Part shown: in pieces, positions 9,954 to 15,769 of the stretch
Layout: the number at the start of each line of letters is the position of its first letter
How positions within the stretch are numbered: the first letter of the stretch is position 1
From: Bondarzewia mesenterica
Lineage: Eukaryota > Basidiomycota > Agaricomycetes > Russulales > Bondarzewiaceae
Length of the DNA stretch: 15,769 bases
Direction: 5' to 3'
Assembly: GCA_004802705.1 (NCBI GenBank)
Contig: SGPL01000677.1
Span: 1-15,769, forward strand
Made by a program: the position numbers and the translations under genes
The notes under the pieces: generated by a model
What the model was told of the DNA's origin: nothing
Seen by the model: the letters and a program-made list of their open reading frames with translations, nothing else
Databases searched by the model: none

Positions 9954-10329
9954 GATGCTGCTGTTCCAAGGACATGAATGATAAAGTCAGCGCTGTTTGT
10001 AACGAAGAGAGAAAATGAGAACTACACAGTTTTTACAGTGAGTTCAGGAATTAAAGCAAAACGCTTGGGAGAAGCCCAAAGCAAGATTCATGACTCCAAG
10101 TACTTATACACAGGGGGCAGAATGATCGGTTTCCCAGAAAGCGAAGGCTCTGGTCCACGCGACATCCAGCCCTTCTACACGTGATGTCACACCCCAGTCA
10201 CGCGCATCTCCTTCCATTTCGGTCGTCTAGACGGTGGTGCTCACGCTCTTTGCTCGCCGTCTTTCAGCGTCTTTCTCACCGTTCCCTCCCTCCTCCTCTT
10301 CTCCCTCTCACATCCTCCGCCGTCCTTCA
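9954..10329. promoter_or_regulatory. Divergent promoter region between the IKS kinase and the DUF7137-type gene
   Basis: These 376 bases lie between two start codons pointing away from each other. CACGTG at 10178-10183 is a perfect E-box; read on the minus strand it is ATCACGTG, which fits the Cbf1-type consensus RTCACRTG. It overlaps a CRE-like TGATGTCA at 10182-10189. On the plus side, about 10240-10328 is strongly pyrimidine-rich (CT blocks), a common feature just before start codons in basidiomycetes. On the minus side a weak TATA-like TGTATAAG lies near 10104-10111. All site roles are inferred. Confidence 0.4.
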
Positions 10330-11097
10330 ATGTCGTCGACGCAGCAATCCGCGTCCGCATCTAACACTCAACGGTCGGGGTCCCTGACGGCCTCTGCATC
10401 TGCTACCTCTGGCTCCGCTTCTGGGTCAAATTCTGCGTCTGCGTCAGGGTCCAGCAGCGGCAACTCATCCTCCATCTCCATCCCTCAAACCGCAGCCGCC
10501 GGAGGCCTCACCATCACCAGCCCCCCACAGACTAGCGTTGCCTTCTTCAAGCTCGCACCGTCCCAGCCCATCACCTTCGCCTGGAACTTCACATCCCTTT
10601 ACAGCACCCCTGCGCATCTCACTCTATCCGCTGTCTGCGACAATGGTATCACCTATCCAGTAGGACCCACGGATGGCATCATCCCTGGGACTGCCACGAG
10701 TGTTGTCTGGGACGCGTGGGGATTCCAGGAGTCCAACCCTGCTTCGCCGTTGCCGCAAGCGACGTATACCCTTAACATCTTCGACGAGCGTGGTCCAGGA
10801 GTCGCTCGCGCCCCGGGATTGTTCTCACCGAACAACAATCTCAAGTTTGCTCTCTACACACCGCAGCCCTATACCCCGATCTCATCGGGTGAGTACTTTT
10901 ACGTCTTGGGATCTGCCTTCATCTGCATTCGTGGTCATACTGATGCGTGTTTGTGCGATGCAGGCTGGACGTGCAGTGGATGCAAAAGTGACGGACTGGC
11001 GGCATACACAGCTCATCCTGCCTTCGTCAGCATTTTCGCCACCATGCTCATCATGTTCTTTTCGGGCTATGCCGTGCTTCGCAACGGGCTGCACTGA
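10330..11097 (+). CDS. DUF7137-type single-pass membrane protein with Ser/Ala-rich N-terminus
   Basis: Exon 1 is 10330-10888 and exon 2 is 10964-11097, joined across a 75-bp intron (GTGAGT..GCAG). The N-terminal 45 residues are almost only Ser, Ala, Thr and Gly. A domain follows with QTSVAFFKLAPSQPITFAWN, the NGITYPVGPTDGIIPGTA segment and TYTLNIFDERGPGVARAPG. The splice joins SSG to WTCSGC, a paired-Cys motif, and the protein ends with one hydrophobic helix (FVSIFATMLIMFFSGYAVL) and a short tail. Proteins of this kind occur widely in filamentous fungi; their job is not known, and a surface or endomembrane location is inferred. The first ATG is at 10330, but no signal peptide is seen there, although relatives usually have one, so the true start or a first exon may be missed. 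The upstream frame is open to 10234 but without ATG. Confidence 0.8.
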   Translation: MSSTQQSASASNTQRSGSLTASASATSGSASGSNSASASGSSSGNSSSISIPQTAAAGGLTITSPPQTSVAFFKLAPSQPITFAWNFTSLYSTPAHLTLSAVCDNGITYPVGPTDGIIPGTATSVVWDAWGFQESNPASPLPQATYTLNIFDERGPGVARAPGLFSPNNNLKFALYTPQPYTPISSGEYFYVLGSAFICIRGHTDACLCDAGWTCSGCKSDGLAAYTAHPAFVSIFATMLIMFFSGYAVLRNGLH

Positions 11098-12260
11098 GCT
11101 ACTTCCCGCCGTTTGTTGCACGGCACTTGTAAAAGGATAAACGATTACGCAATGGCTAGAGGATGCCATAGATATCTCCCTCATCGCTGCATCGGACGGC
11201 TGGTTTTGGTTTTTGACTTTACTCATAGTTTGATCAGTGGTCGGTTTCGGGCCCCGATTTTTGGAGTTTTTTTTTGTTGCGGACTTCTGCTAAGTACTAC
11301 CAGCCTGCAATTCCTCATGACGACGTGTTACGTGACGTACTCTCGCTTTCAAGTTCATTCCCATCACGTTTCACGTTCCGGTGGACTGCCTATGTGTCCC
11401 ATTTGACTTTGCCCTTCTTTTACTCCCCTCATCGTTTTCGGCCTCGTTACGTACTCTCACGGACCTATTTCCATCTACTATAGTACATCCCGCATCTAGC
11501 GAACTCAATTGTTATGCGTCGTTTTGTACGCTGTGTCAAGCTCCTTGGATATGCCCACTCTGCAGTCGGTGGTAAGCGCACGTGCTGTCAGATGTCAGAT
11601 GAAGATAGTCTCCTTTGCAGACCTCACACAGAAGACAATCGTTCTGTGTATGAGAGATGAAGATGCGTTGTCTTTCCATGGTCCCTAGGAAATGCTGTTT
11701 TCCAGTTCACGCTCAGCAAGGCTCAGTAGGTTGTGATGTCCTATTGCATTTTGTCCTGATCACCTCGGAAATCCACGTATATTTGCCCGATTTCTCTCCA
11801 TATCTCGATCGTGGTATTACAGGGAGACAGGTGCATACTTATATACCGATACACATTTTCTGCGGCTTTCAAGTACGAAGTTCATCGATGCAGTTATTGA
11901 GTCGCCTTGTCGACAACAGCATCTATTATTGCAACGCAGTTCTAATAATAAAGTGGCACCAGCTCCCTAGTAAAGGTTGTTTCAAGGTGCACACTCATTC
12001 TGCGATGCAATGAAGATTGTATTGCTGAAGAACCAGTAAATAAACTACTCATGCCCGTGACGAGATTGGAAGCGCGGAAGTATCAGCGGAAGCCTTCAAC
12101 ACGAAAGAAAATATAAGGGGCGCACCGAGGTGGGCGGAGTCAACACCCACGTCCGTCGAGGAGTGACCGTTTACGGAAAAGAATGAGAACCTTAGCAACA
12201 ATGAAGAGCGAAAACAGCCCACAAGATGCCCGTTGGGACGAGATAAAGGAAAGGAAAGAG
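11098..12260. other. 3' flank of the DUF7137-type gene and gene-free DNA
   Basis: No frame here looks like a real gene. A hairpin with 8-bp arms ACACAGAA (11626-11633) and TTCTGTGT (11642-11649) lies 0.5 kb after the stop codon. AATAAA-like sequences occur near 11947 and 12038, possible poly(A) signals on the plus strand. From about 12050 the composition changes toward the repeat region that follows. Confidence 0.5.
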
Positions 12261-12263
12261 AGT

Positions 12264-12373
12264 CATCGTCGAAGACGATGCGGATATCAAAAAAATCCAG
12301 GCTTCGAGTCCGCCGACGAACGGTCGAACAAGTGGAATGTACCGCAGCATGCCTGCCCGGAGGAGAATACGTC
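12264..12373 (+). repeat. Hairpin-plus-box repeat, copy A
   Basis: A perfect 7-bp hairpin CATCGTC-GAA-GACGATG (12264-12280) is followed 63 bases later by the conserved box at 12344-12373, starting GCAGCATG and ending GAATACGTC. The interval contains an A7 run and GGCTTCGAGTCCGCC, matched almost exactly in copy B. Strand is given arbitrarily; the functional strand, if any, is unknown. Confidence 0.7.
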
Positions 12374-12420
12374 ATACGCATGATGCATCCATAGCGCCCC
12401 TGGATCCCATCACCATCCCA

Positions 12421-12561
12421 TCGTCGCTTAACGCGACGAGAAGAGGAGATTCATCGTCCAAGACGATGGTGGAAAAAATTCGAGGCTCGAGTCCGCCTCT
12501 ATAAACGGTCTCAAAAAGAAGGATAAACCCACGCTGCATGTCTACCATAGGAGAACACGTC
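12421..12561 (+). repeat. Hairpin-plus-box repeat, copy B (two hairpins)
   Basis: Two perfect 7-bp hairpins come first: TCGTCGC/GCGACGA (12421-12439) and CATCGTC-CAA-GACGATG (12452-12468). The second has the same stem as copy A but a different loop. After an A-rich stretch and GGCTCGAGTCCGCC comes the box at 12533-12561, GCTGCATG..GAGAACACGTC. Copies A and B are tandem, about 188 bp apart, and similar along most of that length. Confidence 0.7.
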
Positions 12562-12678
12562 TTACGCCCGGAATACCCTTACGGCCCCTCTCTCGGGCCT
12601 TAGCTGGGAGAGCGACGGGTGAGCCAACAAGGCAAGAAGAAAGTGAAAGACCCACCAAGGTGCCCTGTTCAACTGGCA

Positions 12679-12766
12679 AGCCCGAACGCTCGGGCTATTT
12701 TTATGCCCGCAAATGACCTGTGAAAAAAGGATAATCTGCTGCACGCCTCCCGTTGCAGAACGCGTC
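12679..12766 (+). repeat. Hairpin-plus-box repeat, copy C
   Basis: The hairpin AGCCCGA-ACGC-TCGGGCT (12679-12696) has a stem sequence unrelated to A/B. It is followed by GAAAAAAGGATAATCT and the box GCTGCACG..AGAACGCGTC (12738-12766). The AGGATAA segment before the box is shared with copy B. After the box, similarity to copy D continues: CAG-CCGAG and CGCACGCCTCC are shared. Confidence 0.65.
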
Positions 12767-12869
12767 CTGCGCCTGATTACCAATACCCCCACAGACCGAG
12801 TCCGCGTCGCACGCCTCCAATCCCATGCCCTCCACCTTCATGGCGCGATGGCGAGCCCAGGCTTACCGC

Positions 12870-12985
12870 AAAGGCACTGAATCTCGACTTCTTTCCTAAG
12901 AAACCTGCTTCGCAGGCGTGCCTCGCAGCCCCGCGGTCTCGGTGCCACCAGAAGGCTTCGGGCATGGGGGATGCCCTTCCTCACT
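12870..12985 (+). repeat. Second conserved block, copy 1, with internal hairpins
   Basis: The segment ACTGAATCTCGACTT at about 12876-12890 is followed by TTTCCTAAGAAAC and a hairpin CCTGC-TTC-GCAGG (12904-12916). Then come CGTGCC and a second hairpin GGGCAT-GGGGG-ATGCCC (12960-12976), ending CTTCCTC. The same order, with a different first stem, is found near 15646-15755. Confidence 0.65.
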
Positions 12986-13005
12986 AGCGCTCTAGAGTAC
13001 CCACG

Positions 13006-13024
13006 CGATGGCGTCAAGCCATCG
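13006..13024. repeat. Perfect 7-bp hairpin CGATGGC/GCCATCG
   Basis: Arms 13006-13012 and 13018-13024 pair perfectly around the loop GTCAA. It lies between the second conserved block and copy F and adds to the unusual local density of perfect hairpins. No conserved box was recognised directly after it. Confidence 0.5.
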
Positions 13025-13090
13025 ACTGTGCCCATCGCGGAACGCTCCGATGCGTTTATGGCGCGTTGAATGACTCGCGTGAGAGGTATG

Positions 13091-13174
13091 CACGTCCCAA
13101 GGTAGGGGGGACGTGTTCATCCCGTAGGATGGACCCACTCTTGGGGCACGTTTTCATGTACTGCGAGAAGACGT
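13091..13174 (+). repeat. Hairpin-plus-box repeat, copy F (degenerate)
   Basis: An 8-bp hairpin CACGTCCC/GGGACGTG (13091-13115) is followed 39 bases later by CATGTACTGCGAGAAGACGT (13155-13174), a shortened match to the box of copy B. The spacing agrees with the other copies; similarity in between is weak, so membership is tentative. Confidence 0.45.
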
Positions 13175-13241
13175 GTCAGTTGACACGGAGGGAGATGAGG
13201 TGGGGGAAGGACACACTTTCTTTTACATGTAGGAGCACGTC
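13172..13241 (+). repeat. Hairpin-plus-box repeat, copy E (degenerate)
   Basis: The hairpin CGTGTCA-GT-TGACACG (13172-13187) overlaps the end of copy F. After 38 bases comes CATGTAGGAGCACGTC (13226-13241), which matches the box of copy B with a 7-base gap. GAAGGA precedes the box as in copy B. A further small hairpin (GGTC/GACC) follows near 13258-13271. Confidence 0.5.
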
Positions 13242-13249
13242 GATCTGTC

Positions 13250-15470
13250 GGGGCGATGGTCAGCAAAGACCAGATGAAAGGGATGACGACATACCGCTTG
13301 GATACTGACGCGCTATAAGGCGTTCCATTATCTTTTCCTTGCTCATATTCCATGTGCATATCTGTCCTGGTTCTCGATATATTTGCATGCCCTGGGCATC
13401 CATGTCAGACGAGACGATGGGCGGGGTTTGTGAGGAGGATACTCACCTTGATGTATATCTTCATTTGTCTTCTTGTTCATGAATGACACTAATAAGAGGG
13501 AGGGAGAGGATTGATGTCAGAAGACGAGACGATGGCAACGGAGAGTATACCTTTGTCTGTTGGTGACTCGGGCTCGGGCGATATTTGTTGTCAGTCTTGT
13601 TCACACACACAGACAGGTTTGCTTAGACGTTGTCGAGAGCGCTGGCCACCATTGTGGACAGCGGTGGTGCATTCCTCCGCACCGTCAGTGATCAAGTCGG
13701 AGATGAGAGACGCACGAAAAAGGTGGGCCACACAGGCTTGAGGACGTTGAGGTGTGCTGCTGGACAAGGACAACGATGAGCTCAGCACCACAGAATGACG
13801 GCTTTGAATCGCACCTGATAGTCCATGAGGGTAGTGGTGGGGGATGGAGTGAGGGCCTGAGGTCAGAACCCTTTTTATACATCCCAGGACAAAAGGATGG
13901 CGCGGGTCCGAGCACGGCTGAGCCACCATGCACAATTATTGCTTTTCTCTGAGCCAACACGTGGATGGTGCGAGGACATTTACAAAAGACGCCCCAAAGG
14001 TCCGGATGTGGCGATGGCAACCAATCTCGAACGCTCGAGGAGGAGGATAATGGAAAGGAACAACCAACCACAAGAACAGTGGCACAATGAAGCGATGGCG
14101 CGGGCGCCTCTGGCCGAGGTGAAATTCTACCAAAGCACTGCATGAATCAGAACACAGATAAGGAGATGTCCTATCCGACCATGCCATTAGAGAACTGGCG
14201 CTGCTGTAAGAGACTGTAATGACGAGGCGAGCGGGTGGTGGTCGGCCTTCAACAACTGCGTCCGATGATGGTCTCGGAGGCAGCCACTCAGGCAGCCACG
14301 CACAGACAGAGTCATTTAATGATAGAACAACGTGGAATCGAAACCAACGGCTGTCTGTGTTCGTAAGTGTAGGCTCCGAGCGTCTCTCACAGAAATTGCT
14401 GAGAAGAGGCCTAACGGTGAAGCAGCGCCGCACAATTGGCGCGGATGGCAGTGTTTGGAAGTCGGGAATATCCGTCGTTTCATGATTGGTTCAATGATCA
14501 TGCGTGAACGGAGCCACTGATTTTTATTCCTTTCTTTCTCATGGCGCCCAGGAAGAATCGTGGCCTCGTCAGCACGATTAATAAGAAGCGTTGAGCCAGG
14601 AAACGTCGGATGTGAGTGGAGTGAACGAGCTACAACACCCAAGTGGGGCATAGCCATTGCTGTTTCTTGCATCTCACTGAGGATCACCCATGTTTTCAAA
14701 CAATCAAGACACAACTTCTGCATTCGAAAGGCGGCAGGACGCCTGATGAAACAATCAACAGCCTCGACATCCACGCGTGCTCTTGCGCCGCCGGGCCCAA
14801 CCACGACACATGATCAAGAGATACAACACAAGGATAAGCAGATCGTCGAACGCGAGTCAGTGTACACCACATCGCACAGTATCGTAGAATCAAGGACCAT
14901 CACAGGGACCAAACAATAAAAATGCCTCTTCAACCTCCTCTCATCCTCCCAACCTCGTTCGCATCCGAGAGTGCCGTCTATTTAGACTTACGCGTACGCG
15001 TCCCCCCGTGTGGTGATGTGATGATGATAGTACTCTGCTCCCCAGACAGAGTCGCGCGCGGGTGACCAAGCCGGCGCGGGACACGGGAGGGAAGGCGCAG
15101 CGGACGGGCCTCGAATGGACTCGGTGAGGATTCAGATCGTCGGCGAATCGGCGTGATGAGGGGGTAAGCACTTCGTGTGGATGAAGAATAATAGATGAAA
15201 ATTAAAAGTGAGAAGAAAGACGAGATGGATGCTGTTTGACAATGCGTGAGTCAAGGATGCATGCCTATAAGTTGTGGTAGATGAACAGCGTCGCAGGTGA
15301 TGATGGAAATGGAGCCAGCCACACCCTATCCCTCCTACAAGCGATCGAACCGAATGTCGAGGCGTCGCCGTTTAGGCTTTCTGACGCCCGAATCGAGGGT
15401 CTGTAACAGAGCGTGCCATCAGCCCGCACTTGAGAGGTTTTGGATTAGGTTGAGGAAAGTAAAAGCAAAC
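13250..15470. other. Gene-free stretch between the two repeat clusters
   Basis: Several overlapping open frames exist on both strands, but none shows a domain, biased composition or intron signals that would support a gene. Seen here are a diverged tandem pair sharing ATGTCAG and ACGAGACGATGG (13402-13420 and 13514-13535) and GGCAGCCAC twice near 14280-14298. A small frame of 47 codons begins at ATG 14922. Nothing else is interpretable. Confidence 0.5.
13402..13535. repeat. Diverged tandem pair, about 112 bp apart
   Basis: ATGTCAG-ACGAGACGATGG occurs at 13402-13420 and again at 13514-13535 with three extra bases in the middle. Weaker similarity continues downstream (a GAGGATACTCACC-like stretch versus GGAGAGTATACC). 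It may be a decayed part of the same repeat field. Confidence 0.45.
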
Positions 15471-15475
15471 CACAG

Positions 15476-15535
15476 CCACCGACAAAAGCCGGTGGGATCA
15501 TCCGCTGCATGCCCCTATCAACAGGAAGACATGAC
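15476..15535 (+). repeat. Hairpin-plus-box repeat, copy D
   Basis: A 6-bp hairpin CCACCG/CGGTGG (15476-15495, 8-base loop) is followed after 8 bases by GCTGCATG (15504) and GGAAGACATGAC, a diverged form of the box. The hairpin-to-box distance is much shorter than in A, B and C. Downstream similarity to copy C is clear, with CCGAG and CGCACGCCTCC in the same order. Confidence 0.6.
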
Positions 15536-15639
15536 TTCGGATTATACTCCCCAGTCCGAGATCACACCGCACGCCTCCCCGCTCTCCCTCGCAATCACCC
15601 CTCCCAGCCACATCGCCCGCCTGGATCATTCACCGCGAA

Positions 15640-15755
15640 CACACTGAATCTCGACTTGCTTTCCTGGGAAACTCGCGGCAATCACAAGGCCGCGAGCCGT
15701 GTGCCGCAGCTCCAGGTCGTCCGATTGGCCATGAGGGCTTCATCCGAGGGGGGTT
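15640..15755 (+). repeat. Second conserved block, copy 2, running toward the window edge
   Basis: ACTGAATCTCGACTT at about 15646-15660 is followed by GCTTTCCTGGGAAA and an 8-bp hairpin CTCGCGGC/GCCGCGAG (15672-15696). Then come CCGTGTGCCGCAG, GGGCTTCATCC and GGTTCCTCG. The order matches 12876-12985, but the hairpin stem is entirely different and longer. The block may continue beyond the window. Confidence 0.65.
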
Positions 15756-15769
15756 CCTCGAAACCGACA

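Noticed and set aside
12281..12320. tRNA-derived SINE head in copies A and B (TTCGAGTCC resembles a T-loop)
   Set aside because: In copy A the flanking bases do not form a T-arm stem and no acceptor or D-arm partner is visible; only copy B pairs.
14743..14749. CTGATGA, the core of a hammerhead ribozyme
   Set aside because: The second core strand GAAA and the flanking stems needed for the fold are absent.
13685..14804. Overlapping minus-strand open frames of 150-165 codons
   Set aside because: They overlap one another in different frames, show no domain or coherent composition and lack intron or start context; GC-rich fungal DNA gives such frames by chance.
14922..15065. 47-codon plus-strand frame starting after an A-rich leader
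   Set aside because: Start context is attractive, but the peptide has no known family and no convincing splice partner.
1..15769. CRISPR array, tRNA or rRNA genes
   Set aside because: No regularly spaced identical repeats with unique spacers, no full cloverleaf and no rRNA-like conserved stretches were seen.

Overview
The window looks like nuclear DNA of a basidiomycete fungus, most likely an Agaricomycete. The protein-coding genes are split by short introns (mostly 50-80 bp, GT..AG). The four recognisable genes belong to families typical of these fungi: a wax-synthase-domain acyltransferase, a member of a large Agaricomycete family with a P-loop-NTPase-like (Crinkler/RHS-style) core, an IKS-type protein kinase and a DUF7137-type membrane protein. 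It appears to be draft assembly sequence. There are four N bases near 6935-6949, and three of the four genes each need exactly one base removed from an A/T homopolymer to read through.

Layout. At 1-81 (minus) there may be the first exon of a gene that leaves the window. From 82 to 2805 there is no convincing gene, only a few palindromes, a duplicated 21-mer and a nested inverted repeat. The wax synthase lies at 2806-4112 (minus, 2 exons). A 404-bp MITE-like element with 33-bp terminal inverted repeats and internal 14-15-bp repeats follows at 4268-4671. Directly after it begins a 5'-truncated NTPase-like gene (4727-6641, plus), whose N-terminal third is missing. It converges on the IKS kinase (9953-7012, minus), for which a 10-exon, 756-residue model could be built, ending in two membrane helices. 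The kinase diverges from the DUF7137 gene (10330-11097, plus) across a 376-bp shared promoter region.

From 11098 to the window end (4.7 kb) no protein gene is supported. The part from about 12260 to 13250, and again from about 15470 to the edge, holds diverged repeats with one layout: a short perfect hairpin followed, usually within 40-65 bases, by a conserved box (consensus near GCTGCATG..AGGAGAACACGTC). The stem sequences differ between copies while pairing is kept. A second block, shared by about 12870-12985 and 15640-15755, also carries a hairpin with different stems at the same place. This is the best candidate in the window for something undescribed: a structured non-coding RNA family or a structure-bearing nuclear repeat. 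The genes do not form an obvious pathway; the locus is a mixture of housekeeping genes, one lineage-expanded gene remnant and repeat-rich DNA.
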